Source: Caulobacter endophyticus (lineage in GTDB: Bacteria; Pseudomonadota; Alphaproteobacteria; Caulobacterales; Caulobacteraceae). From it: 37,560 nucleotides of DNA. A program made the position numbers and the translations under genes. Shown piece by piece: positions 15,720 through 23,536 of the stretch. Within the stretch, counting starts at the first letter, position 1, and each line of letters opens with the position of its first letter. The notes beneath the pieces were generated by a model, which was not told the DNA's origin, did not search any database, and worked only from the letters and a program-made list of their open reading frames with translations. Where the stretch lies: the NCBI RefSeq assembly GCF_003116815.1, contig NZ_QDKQ01000044.1, positions 1-37,560 of the forward strand, written 5' to 3'.

Positions 15720-18683
15720 ATGTCTCGCTACACGTCCATACTCCGCCGCGGCCTGATGGCCACGGCAGCCGCCTTCGTCGCCGCGGCCGCCGCGCCCGCC
15801 ATGGCCGCGCCCCGGCTGCTCCAGGCCGAGCACCAGGCCTACGACCTCAAGGCCCAGCCCCTGGCCACGGCGCTGTCGGAAGTGGCCCGCATCAGCGGTC
15901 GCCCGATCGTCGTTTCCACCAGCCTGGCCCGCGGCAAGATCGCTCCGGCCCTGAAGGGCCGCTACACGGCCGATCAGGCCTATGGCGCCCTGCTTTCCGG
16001 CTCGGGGCTGCAGCTGGTGACAGTCGGCGCCAACCTGGTGGTCCAGCCGGGCGACATGGGGGCGACCGGGCAGGTCCTGGGGGAGCCCCAGGCCGGCGAC
16101 GCTGAGATCCTGTCGGAGCTCGTCGTTACCGGCACTCGTATCCGGGGCGCGGGCCCGGTCGGTTCCAATCTCATCTCGATCAGCCGGCGGGACATCGAGG
16201 CCAGCGGTTACGCCACCACCCAGCAGATCGTCCAGGCCATTCCGCAGAACTTTGGCGGCGGCCCCAATGAGTCCACGCTCGGCTATAACAACCGCAACAA
16301 CGCTTATCTCAACGCCGGTCTTGGGGCCTCCATCAATCTGCGCGGCTTGGGCAGCAACTCCACCCTGGTCCTGCTCAACGGCGCCCGGCCGGCGCTCGGC
16401 GGCGTGTCAGGCCTCTTCGCGGACGTCTCGTTGATCCCTAGTTCAGCCCTGGACCATGTGGAGGTCCTGGCTGACGGCGCATCGGCGCTCTACGGCTCGG
16501 ACGCAGTGGGCGGCGTGGTCAATCTGGCCATGCGCGATCGCTTCACGGGCCTGGAGACGCGCCTCCGCTTCGGCACGGCCGATGGCGACGCCCAAGAGGG
16601 CCAGGTTGGGGGGATCTGGGGCAAGGACTGGGACGGTGGCCATCTCACCCTGTCCTACGAGTACTACGAGCGCGGCCGCCTTTCGGCCAATGACCGCGCC
16701 TACGCAACCGAGGACCTGCGCGCGCTAGGCGGCGCCGACAACCGCCAGCCCTTCGGATCGCCAGGGAACATCTTCGCCGGCGGGCGGTATTACGCCATCC
16801 CGAGCGGACAGAACGGCGTGGGCTTGACGGTTGGCCAACTGCTGCCCGGACAGATCAACCAATCCGACCAGCAGCGCGACACTGATCTTCTGCCTCGCCA
16901 ACGCCGGCATGCCGTCTATCTGTCGGCGCGCCAGCACCTCGACGACAAAACCGAACTATTCGGACAGGTGCTGGCGGCGGATCGGCGGTTCGAACGCCAG
17001 TACATCGGCAGTTTGGAGCGCACGGCCAGCGTCCCGGTCACCAACCCCTTCTATCTCGATGTGCTGGGCGCCCGTCAGCCGGTCAGCGTGCGCTATGATT
17101 TCCGGGGCGACCTGGGCAAGCCCGTGAACAGCGGCGGGGCCCGCGCGGTCAACGCCACGGCCGGCGTTACCCGATCCTTCGCGGCCTGGTCGGCCACGCT
17201 TCAGGGAGGGTACGGCCGCCAGCGCGAAAACTGGCGCTCGGATAACAACATCAACAGCTTCCGGCTGCGCGCCGCCCTGGCCGACACCGATCCCGCTACG
17301 GCCTACAACGTCTTCGGCGATCCGGGCTCGACCAATCCCACCACGATCGCTCGGGTCAGGGGCTACGACACCGGCCGCGGCGTCTACGAGGTGTGGTCGG
17401 GCAGCCTGCGCGCCGACGGCCCGCTCTTCGACCTTCCGGCCGGCACGGTTAAGGCGGCCCTCGGCGCGGAATGGCGCTCTGAGCGCTACAGTCAGAGCAC
17501 TGTGACGGACTTGTCGACCGCGACTCCGGTCACCGCGCAGACCCTCTATCCCGGTCGGCGTGAGATCGCTGCGGCCTACGCCGAGGTTCGCGTGCCGATC
17601 CTTTCCCCGACGGCGGCCGTCGGTCAGCTTGATCTCGCCCTGGCCGGTCGGATCGAGCGTTACAGCGACGTGGGAACGACCCGCAATCCCAAGATCGGAC
17701 TGGATTGGCGACCGACGCGCTCCCTGACCTTTAAGGGCAGCTACGGCAAGTCGTTCCGTGCGCCCAGCTTCCAGGACCTGCAAGTCGGCCCCGGGCTGAC
17801 CTTCTACCAGCCCGTCGCCCTTCCAGATCCGGCCTCGTCTACCGGTTCAACGCCCGTCCTGGCCCTGGTTGGAAACTCGCCGGACACCGGGCCCGAGCGC
17901 GCCACCACCTGGTCGGGCACGGTCGAATACCAGCCCCCCCGGATCGACGGGCTGAAGCTGACGGCGAGCTATTTCAAGGTCGCCTACCGCGATCGCATCG
18001 CCAATGTGAACGCCAACGCCTTCAACCTACTGATCGAGCGCGCGGTGTACGCGGGGGTCATCCAGGACAATCCGCCCGCCGATCTGGTGGCCCGCTACTA
18101 TGCCGCTTCTGAACTGACCAATCCTTCGGCCATTCCCGCCTCGGCCATCAAAGCGATCGTAGACCTGCGCAACCGCAATCTCTCGCAGGTCGACGAGGAC
18201 GGCGTGGACTTCGATCTCGACTACCGGCGACCCATGGGCGCCGGCCAACTCGGTCTGGGCCTCAGCGGCAGCTACGTTTTCTCCGTCAACCAGAGGGTCA
18301 CCGAGACCTCGCCGACCGTCGACGTCGTCGGCACCGTTGGCAATCCCAATCACCTACGGATGAGGGGCCGGATCAACTGGACCCAGGGACCTTGGGCGAC
18401 GAACATCGCGGTCAACTACATCGACGGCTATAAGAACCAGATCCCGATCCCCGCCCAGTCCGTAAAGTCCTGGACGACGACCGATCTGCAGCTCGCCTGG
18501 CAGGCTCCGCCGGACGCCGGACGCCTTGCCGGCCTCCGGGTGGCCCTATCGGTCAGCAACCTGTTCGACAAGGATCCTCCCTTCGCGGAAATCCGCTCGG
18601 TCACGTCGGCCACCGGCTACGACGGCGAGAAGGCGAGCCCGATCGGTCGCCTGATCGCCCTGGAGCTCGTGCGCTCGTGGTAA
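15720..18683 (+). CDS. TonB-dependent receptor with STN signalling domain (lasso peptide receptor)
   Basis: This is a 987-residue outer-membrane transporter. A signal peptide (about 1-29, ending PAMA) is followed by an STN secretin/TonB short domain (about 35-110; YDLKAQPLATALSEVARISG), which signals to FecR. The plug domain comes next (about 125-260, with ALYGSDAVGGVVNLAM), then a 22-strand-type barrel ending in a C-terminal aromatic (LELVRSW). In isopeptidase-type lasso loci the receptor is thought to import the mature lasso peptide and trigger FecI/FecR. The start ATG 15720 is preferred over TTG 15708. The isopeptidase gene begins within its last codons, so the two are translationally coupled. 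Confidence 0.93.
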   Translation: MSRYTSILRRGLMATAAAFVAAAAAPAMAAPRLLQAEHQAYDLKAQPLATALSEVARISGRPIVVSTSLARGKIAPALKGRYTADQAYGALLSGSGLQLVTVGANLVVQPGDMGATGQVLGEPQAGDAEILSELVVTGTRIRGAGPVGSNLISISRRDIEASGYATTQQIVQAIPQNFGGGPNESTLGYNNRNNAYLNAGLGASINLRGLGSNSTLVLLNGARPALGGVSGLFADVSLIPSSALDHVEVLADGASALYGSDAVGGVVNLAMRDRFTGLETRLRFGTADGDAQEGQVGGIWGKDWDGGHLTLSYEYYERGRLSANDRAYATEDLRALGGADNRQPFGSPGNIFAGGRYYAIPSGQNGVGLTVGQLLPGQINQSDQQRDTDLLPRQRRHAVYLSARQHLDDKTELFGQVLAADRRFERQYIGSLERTASVPVTNPFYLDVLGARQPVSVRYDFRGDLGKPVNSGGARAVNATAGVTRSFAAWSATLQGGYGRQRENWRSDNNINSFRLRAALADTDPATAYNVFGDPGSTNPTTIARVRGYDTGRGVYEVWSGSLRADGPLFDLPAGTVKAALGAEWRSERYSQSTVTDLSTATPVTAQTLYPGRREIAAAYAEVRVPILSPTAAVGQLDLALAGRIERYSDVGTTRNPKIGLDWRPTRSLTFKGSYGKSFRAPSFQDLQVGPGLTFYQPVALPDPASSTGSTPVLALVGNSPDTGPERATTWSGTVEYQPPRIDGLKLTASYFKVAYRDRIANVNANAFNLLIERAVYAGVIQDNPPADLVARYYAASELTNPSAIPASAIKAIVDLRNRNLSQVDEDGVDFDLDYRRPMGAGQLGLGLSGSYVFSVNQRVTETSPTVDVVGTVGNPNHLRMRGRINWTQGPWATNIAVNYIDGYKNQIPIPAQSVKSWTTTDLQLAWQAPPDAGRLAGLRVALSVSNLFDKDPPFAEIRSVTSATGYDGEKASPIGRLIALELVRSW

Positions 18684-20680
18684 GGCTCGCCTGGCTCCTC
18701 GCGCTTCTTCTGCTGATCCCTGCCGGGGGCCAGGCCGCGCCGACCGCGCGGCAGTTGATCGAGATGACGGAGATCGCCGCGCCGGCCATCTCGCCGGACG
18801 GCGCATTCGTCGCCTACCGCCGGGGTCGGGCGGACCTTTCCACCAACCGCTACCGCCTGGAATGGTATGTCGCGCCGCTCGGCGCACCGGGCGTCGCGCG
18901 CCGTGTCGCTGACGGGGGCTTCGCGCTCTGGAGCGCGGCCGGCGTACCGGTGATCGAGGCGCCAGTCTGGGCGGCCGACTCCCGCGCCTTCTATTTCAGG
19001 GCGCTGGGAAACGATGGCGTCCAGGTCTGGCGGGCGGCCGTGGACCGGTTGATCGCCCAGCCGATTACGCGCGATGACGCCGACGTCGAGAGGTTTTCGA
19101 TTTCCAACGACCGCCTGACCTACGAAACAGGCGCGACTAGGGCCGAAATCCTGGCGGCCGAGGCTAGGGATCGCGACGACGGGGTGCTGATCGACGAAAC
19201 CGTGGACCCGGCCCAGAGCCTGTTTGGCGCGGTGGAGGTCAACGGCAGATTGGCCAGCCAGCGTCTTTCGGGGCTATGGTTCGGTCGCGGCGCACGTCTG
19301 GCGGGCCAGCCGCCGCGACGGAGGGTCGTTGACCTCAAGACCTTCGCCGTCGCCGACGTCCAGGGCACGCCGGCCACGACGATTTCGACGACGCCCAATC
19401 ACGGGACTCTGATCACAGAAACACCGGGACAGGCGGGTGCTGGCGCGATCCGTCTGACGGTCGGCAACGTCTCGACACGTCTGGAGGCCCAACTCACCGA
19501 CGAGTCATGGGCCCCCTGCGAGCTCGCTGCCTGTCGAGAAGGTCGCGTACTGGCCGCCGCACGGCGTCCGCAGCACACGGACGTCGCCTTCACCGTTCGA
19601 GACCGCAACGGCTACTACGCCCTTTGGGTGTGGGACCCCCGGTCGAATGGCGCCCGCGAGATCGTATCGATAGACGGATCGCTGAGCGGGGGCGGATCGC
19701 GACAGCCCTGCGCGATCGGAGCCAAGCGCGCCGTCTGCGTCGTCGCCGAACCGCTCGTCGCGCCACGTCTGATGGCGTTCGGGCTGGACGACGGGAAGCG
19801 TACCATTCTCGATGCGCCCAACACCGATCTCGACGCTCCGCGCGGCCTGAAGGTTCAGCGCTTCGAATGGACCGACGCTCAGGGTCAGGCTTTCCTGGGC
19901 CGGCTGCTGACGGCCGATGGCATGGCCGGGCGGTCCCCGTTGTTCATCCACTACTACAACTGCGACGGCTATCTTCGCGGTGGAACGGGCGACGAATGGC
20001 CCTTTGCCCTGATCGCCCAGGCGGGCATCGCGGTGCTCTGCGTCAATTATCCGACGCCGGTCTCCGAGCAACAGGACTCGGTCGCGGAGTACGAGACTTC
20101 GACACGGGGCCTGCGCGCCGCCGTCGATATCCTGGACCGTCGCGGCCTCATTGACCCCGAACGGGTCGGTATGGGCGGGTTGAGTTTCGGAAGCGAGGTA
20201 ACCTACTGGACCGCGATCAACAGCGATCTGCTCAGGGCCATTTCGGTGACCTCCGTACAATTGGAGCCGACTTACTACTGGATGAACAGCTTCCGGGGCC
20301 GTGACGTCCCGGCCAACTTAAAAAAAGTCTGGGGCCTGGGCGCACCCGACGAGACGCCGGATCGGTGGAAACGCATCTCTCCGGCCCTCAACGTCGATCG
20401 CATCCGGGCGGCGGTGCTGATGCAGATGCCCGAGCAAGAGTTCCGCCCGACCATCGAGCTGATCGCTCGGCTTTCGAACAGCGCGACCCCGTTCGAGCTG
20501 CGGGTGTTCGCCAATGAACCGCACATCCTCGTCCAGCCTCGACATCGCCTGGCGGCCTATGTCCGGAACCTCGACTGGTTTCGCTTCTGGTTGCAGGATG
20601 TCGAAGACCCCGATCCGGCGAAAGCCGAACAGTACAAGCGATGGCGGGCCATGTCGGACCGAGCCAGGACCGGGTCATGA
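18677..20680 (+). CDS. Lasso peptide isopeptidase (AtxE2-like, prolyl-oligopeptidase fold)
   Basis: This 667-residue enzyme starts at GTG 18677 with a signal peptide (LLALLLLIPAGGQAA). A beta-propeller-like region spans about 30-390 and an alpha/beta-hydrolase domain about 395-640. The nucleophile sits in GLSFG (Ser503), and the catalytic His in NEPH (His616). A Glu in PEQEF (586-588) lies where AtxE2 has an acidic triad residue given as Glu in its structure. Isopeptidases of this family cut the Gly1-Glu/Asp ring bond of their own lasso peptide, linearising it in the periplasm or cytoplasm. It overlaps the receptor gene by seven bases and converges on the cyclase gene with only four bases between stops. 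Confidence 0.9.
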   Translation: MVRLAWLLALLLLIPAGGQAAPTARQLIEMTEIAAPAISPDGAFVAYRRGRADLSTNRYRLEWYVAPLGAPGVARRVADGGFALWSAAGVPVIEAPVWAADSRAFYFRALGNDGVQVWRAAVDRLIAQPITRDDADVERFSISNDRLTYETGATRAEILAAEARDRDDGVLIDETVDPAQSLFGAVEVNGRLASQRLSGLWFGRGARLAGQPPRRRVVDLKTFAVADVQGTPATTISTTPNHGTLITETPGQAGAGAIRLTVGNVSTRLEAQLTDESWAPCELAACREGRVLAAARRPQHTDVAFTVRDRNGYYALWVWDPRSNGAREIVSIDGSLSGGGSRQPCAIGAKRAVCVVAEPLVAPRLMAFGLDDGKRTILDAPNTDLDAPRGLKVQRFEWTDAQGQAFLGRLLTADGMAGRSPLFIHYYNCDGYLRGGTGDEWPFALIAQAGIAVLCVNYPTPVSEQQDSVAEYETSTRGLRAAVDILDRRGLIDPERVGMGGLSFGSEVTYWTAINSDLLRAISVTSVQLEPTYYWMNSFRGRDVPANLKKVWGLGAPDETPDRWKRISPALNVDRIRAAVLMQMPEQEFRPTIELIARLSNSATPFELRVFANEPHILVQPRHRLAAYVRNLDWFRFWLQDVEDPDPAKAEQYKRWRAMSDRARTGS

Positions 20681-20684
20681 GTCC

Positions 20685-22397
20685 TCAGGGATCGTCCCAG
20701 GTCCGGGCCCAGGCTTCGACATCGGCGAGCTGCAGAACGCGAAAAAGCGCCTGGCCGGACGCCAGAGCCGGATTGGCCAGGATCTCCCGGACGGCGGAGA
20801 GGTCAAGGAGCCCGGCCTGCGCCAGTCGACCATTAATCAGCTGTGCCGTCAGGCCTTCGATGTTGTCCTCGAACACGGCCGCCACGAAGGCGTTCAGCCC
20901 ACCCTTGGAGCGCCGTCGAACGACCTCTTCGGGAATAGCCGAGGCGAAGGCGTCACGGGCGATGGCGCGGTTCTGGCCATCGGCGATCCAGAGCCAGGTC
21001 GGAATACGAAGGCACAGTTCGACGATCGGCTGGGAAAGAAGCGGGAAGACGATATCGCCCTCGGCCGCATGCTCGTAACGATCAAGATAGGCCTGGGCCA
21101 GGAGCAAGCTTCGAACTTGGTCGTGCTTGCCGGGCAAGGCGCCGCGGGGGGCCGACATCCAAGGATGATAGGGAGCCTGATCGGGCGCGCGTCCGGGCGC
21201 GAGGAAGCTGGCGTCGGCCGGCAACCGGCCCATCGATCCTGAACGAGCCGCCTTGCGTAGGGCGAGCCCTCCAGCGGTCCAGGCCGTGCAGCCGTGGAGC
21301 CGCCCAAGGTCGTCGAGGGCGCGCATGAAACGCGGCCCGGGGCCGCTGGTGAGCAGAGCGTCCGACGCCGGCGCGGCCGACGAGAGCGAGCAGAAGACGT
21401 TGTCGCCGCCCAATCCGCTGAAGAACGCGGTGGCGCCGCTGGCTTGAGCGGCGGCGACGAAAGCGTCCTCGATCGGCCGCAGCAAGGCGTGGGCTCCAGG
21501 TCTGGGAAGGCGGCCCGCGCGGGCGCGCCGGATATCGACACCCTTTGCGGCCACTGGAACGATCCGGAGCCTATGACCATCTGCGGCGAGACGCGCGAAG
21601 CGCTGTTCATCGCCTTCCGCTGTCGGCGTGACGATGTTGATGCAATCCACTGAGTGGCCAGTCAGTCGCAGGCTCGCGGCGATGATCGAAGAATCCAGGC
21701 CACCTGAAAGCTCCAGAAGCGGTCTGGGAAAACGCTCCGCCAAAGTCGCAACGCAACTTTGAACCGTATGCAGCAGCATCTCGGTAGCCCGGCTCCGGTC
21801 CAAAATGGCGGCGGAGCGCGCGGCGAAACGCCAGGGCGACCATCGCAAGGCCAGCCCGTCTGGCGCACCCAGTCGAATCCGAAGGGTTTGACCGGGCAGA
21901 AGTTCGTGCAGCCCGTTCAGTCCTGTCCGGTCGGCGCGAACTTGGGGATAGGCGATCATCCCAGCAACGGACGACCAATCGATGCGTGACGCGATCGCGC
22001 CGGCAGCGATGACCTCCTCGAGACCCGAAAGGACAAGGGTCAAATCACCCTGGCGAGTCCAATAGGCCGGAAGGCTGCCCGAGGGATCACGGAAGACCTC
22101 AACGTGATCGCGCTGATCGACGATCGCGACATATGCCCCCCACTGGCGCCGCAGGAGCCGCTCGACTGGACGTTCGGCGTGTGCGCGGGCTGGACGGGGC
22201 GGCTCGGACCTTCGCGGGAAAATCGAACCGACAATCCAGGCCCCTTCGACTTCAACAGGGCTCTCGGGATCGGGTGTCAGCAACATCCAGTCTCGGCCGT
22301 CGACCTTGGAACTCCAGTCCGTCAATGCTGCGACCAGGCGCATCGCCTCGGCACGCCCTTGAGGTCCCCAGGACAGCAGGAGGAAGCGGCTGCGCAT
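20685..22397 (-). CDS. Lasso cyclase (C protein, asparagine-synthetase-like)
   Basis: This 570-residue ATP-dependent macrolactam synthetase activates the side chain of core Glu8 by adenylylation and joins it to the Gly1 amine. The N-terminal half is glutaminase-like but inactive (no N-terminal Cys). The synthetase half has the PP-loop LELSGGLDSS (Ser231-Ser237) and a later SGLGGDNVF motif, which is typical of asparagine synthetase B relatives. The start is ATG 22397, which forms TGATG with the B-protein stop, so translation is coupled; a TTG one codon earlier is less likely. It is the last gene of the gntR-A-A-B-C minus-strand group. No ABC exporter (D) gene follows. Confidence 0.92.
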   Translation of the reverse strand: MRSRFLLLSWGPQGRAEAMRLVAALTDWSSKVDGRDWMLLTPDPESPVEVEGAWIVGSIFPRRSEPPRPARAHAERPVERLLRRQWGAYVAIVDQRDHVEVFRDPSGSLPAYWTRQGDLTLVLSGLEEVIAAGAIASRIDWSSVAGMIAYPQVRADRTGLNGLHELLPGQTLRIRLGAPDGLALRWSPWRFAARSAAILDRSRATEMLLHTVQSCVATLAERFPRPLLELSGGLDSSIIAASLRLTGHSVDCINIVTPTAEGDEQRFARLAADGHRLRIVPVAAKGVDIRRARAGRLPRPGAHALLRPIEDAFVAAAQASGATAFFSGLGGDNVFCSLSSAAPASDALLTSGPGPRFMRALDDLGRLHGCTAWTAGGLALRKAARSGSMGRLPADASFLAPGRAPDQAPYHPWMSAPRGALPGKHDQVRSLLLAQAYLDRYEHAAEGDIVFPLLSQPIVELCLRIPTWLWIADGQNRAIARDAFASAIPEEVVRRRSKGGLNAFVAAVFEDNIEGLTAQLINGRLAQAGLLDLSAVREILANPALASGQALFRVLQLADVEAWARTWDDP

Positions 22398-23044
22398 CAA
22401 ATCACCAGGATCGGCGCGCGGCCGACCAGGTTGTCGAACTCATCGTTTAGGGCCAGATCGCCGACTTGGAGCCAGCAATGGGCGCTGAACGGCCGTACGA
22501 TGACGCCAAACACCAGATCGGCGTCCAGACCTCGCCGGCTCAGATAATCAAGCATCGCCACGGAGTCCAAGAGGCACACCGGTCGAACCGGAATGAAGCG
22601 ACGAGCGGCCAGAAAGGCGAGGGCGGCCCGGCGAAGTGAAGCTTTGTCGCGAGAGGCGCCTGATCGTGCCGGATTGGCAGCGATGGCGTCCAAGGTTTTC
22701 GCCAGGCCGCGGCTGAGACTTCTTCGCGCGCGCAAGAGAGACCCCGTGGCCGCCGCCATCGTGGGCAGCTGGACCCTGCCAGGGGTTGCCGAATCGACGA
22801 TGGAATCCGCCACGCGGATGGCTGCTGTCGGTCGGGCAGGTCCCGCGTTTCGCGCAAGCTCCAAGACGCCGAGGGCGACAAGCTTGTCGGCTTGGCCATG
22901 GGCGACGGGTCGGCCGGCCAAAGCCTCCGCGAAGGGCCGCTCCAGATGGGACGGTAAGCGGAAATAGCGATCGGTCTCTATGTCCAGGAATACGGCTCCG
23001 TCGTCGGTAACGACGTGAGCCAGCCGTGCGGGAACGCTGAGCAT
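22397..23044 (-). CDS. Fused lasso B protein: leader-binding RRE plus cysteine peptidase
   Basis: This 215-residue protein has two parts. Residues 1-85 are a PqqD-like RiPP recognition element (LAHVVTDDGAVFLDIETDRYFRL) that grips the leader. Residues 105-215 are a transglutaminase-like B2 peptidase that removes the leader. The likely triad is Cys157 (RPVCLLD), His189 (SAHCWLQVGD) and Asp201 (LALND). In many actinobacterial and firmicute loci these parts are separate B1 and B2 proteins; fusion is the rule in proteobacteria. I choose the ATG at 23044 rather than the TTG at 23086, because the longer form would start inside the precursor stop and would run through a perfect hairpin. Confidence 0.9.
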   Translation of the reverse strand: MLSVPARLAHVVTDDGAVFLDIETDRYFRLPSHLERPFAEALAGRPVAHGQADKLVALGVLELARNAGPARPTAAIRVADSIVDSATPGRVQLPTMAAATGSLLRARRSLSRGLAKTLDAIAANPARSGASRDKASLRRAALAFLAARRFIPVRPVCLLDSVAMLDYLSRRGLDADLVFGVIVRPFSAHCWLQVGDLALNDEFDNLVGRAPILVI

Positions 23045-23053
23045 GGTTGCGAA

Positions 23054-23076
23054 GCGGAGCGGCCTGGCCGCTCCGC
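23054..23076 (-). promoter_or_regulatory. Perfect hairpin between precursor 2 and the B gene
   Basis: GCGGAGCGGCC (23054-23064) and its exact complement (23066-23076) are separated by one base. The stem begins seven bases past the stop of the second precursor and ends ten bases before the B start. No T-run follows. Its position suggests a 3' stabiliser or partial attenuator that allows more precursor than enzyme mRNA, and it may also mask the B ribosome-binding site. Confidence 0.55.
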
Positions 23077-23082
23077 CGGTGC

Positions 23083-23214
23083 TCAATCTTCGGCGATGCC
23101 GAAGGGGGCGCGACCGATGCCGACCTCGGAGGTGGGCATGTCGGGGCCGCGGGTCTCTTCGCTGGCGCGGCCCAATTCGACCAACTCGTCGCTGTGGTTT
23201 TCGATGTGCTGCAT
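23083..23214 (-). CDS. Lasso peptide precursor 2 (43 residues)
   Basis: The ORF is too short for routine callers: ATG 23214 to TGA 23083. The leader is 22 residues (MQHIENHS to SEETR), with the conserved Thr at -2. The predicted core has a ring part GPDMPTSE and a tail part VGIGRAPFGIAED, so an isopeptide bond from Gly1 to Glu8 gives an eight-residue ring with a 13-residue tail. The tail Arg13 and Phe16 are possible steric plugs. The tail pattern (E, GIGR, P, GI, ED end) closely resembles caulonodins as I recall them. The Shine-Dalgarno (AAGGAC) is weaker than that of precursor 1. It is a paralogue of precursor 1, which lies 93 bases upstream. Confidence 0.9.
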   Translation of the reverse strand: MQHIENHSDELVELGRASEETRGPDMPTSEVGIGRAPFGIAED

Positions 23215-23271
23215 GGCGCGTGTCCTTGGAGCGCCCCTCGGGGCGGCTGAAGTTGTGGATCGTCTGTCAGC

Positions 23272-23300
23272 GGCGGAAGCGCCGGTCCGGCGCCTCCGCC
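23272..23300 (-). promoter_or_regulatory. Hairpin between the two lasso precursors
   Basis: Arms at 23272-23285 and 23287-23300 pair over 14 positions, with one G-T type mismatch, leaving almost no loop until inner pairs open. It starts seven bases past the stop of precursor 1. There is no T-run, so full termination is unlikely; mRNA protection or graded read-through is more likely. A second hairpin occupies the equivalent place after precursor 2. Confidence 0.5.
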
Positions 23301-23307
23301 CCGAGGG

Positions 23308-23442
23308 TCAGTCCTCGGTGATGCCGGCCGGCTGGCGGCCGATGCCGACTTCCGAAGTCGGCAGATCCGAGCCCTTGGTCTCGACGCTGACGGCGCCCAG
23401 GTCGATCAGGGCGTCTTCGATGTGGTCTTCGATCCGTTCCAT
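23308..23442 (-). CDS. Lasso peptide precursor 1 (44 residues)
   Basis: The ORF runs from ATG 23442 to TGA 23308. It is preceded by a strong ribosome-binding site (AGAAGGAG, six bases from the ATG), the best in the cluster. The leader is 23 residues (MERIEDHIE to SVETK), with Thr at -2. The predicted core is ring GSDLPTSE and tail VGIGRQPAGITED, with a Gly1-Glu8 ring. It shares PTSEVGIGR with precursor 2, so ring size and first tail residues are conserved while positions 2, 4, 14, 16 and 19 differ. It is the first processing-operon gene after the promoter-like element, as expected for the most strongly expressed gene. Confidence 0.92.
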   Translation of the reverse strand: MERIEDHIEDALIDLGAVSVETKGSDLPTSEVGIGRQPAGITED

Positions 23443-23473
23443 GACGGTCTCCTTCTCTAAGTCACGCCCACCG

Positions 23474-23508
23474 TGACGGTTGTACGGTGCGACCGGAGGT
23501 GGAAAACT
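23474..23508 (-). promoter_or_regulatory. Candidate FecI-type promoter and operator of the lasso precursor operon
   Basis: On the minus strand, AGTTTTCC (23508-23501) and CGTCA (23478-23474) have first bases 30 apart, exactly as ahead of the TonB receptor. The -10-like block lies 31 bases before the precursor 1 start. A perfect odd-centred palindrome ACCGT-G-ACGGT (23470-23480) covers the CGTCA block and is followed by another ACGGT half-site. It would be a natural operator for the adjacent GntR protein. Confidence 0.45.
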
Positions 23509-23536
23509 CCCAAGGAATAGCGCCGGAATTTTCCGA

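Noticed and set aside
23045..23086. TTG start for the lasso B protein, giving 14 extra residues
   Set aside because: It would begin inside the stop of precursor 2 and translate through a perfect hairpin; the ATG at 23044 gives a normal RRE N-terminus.
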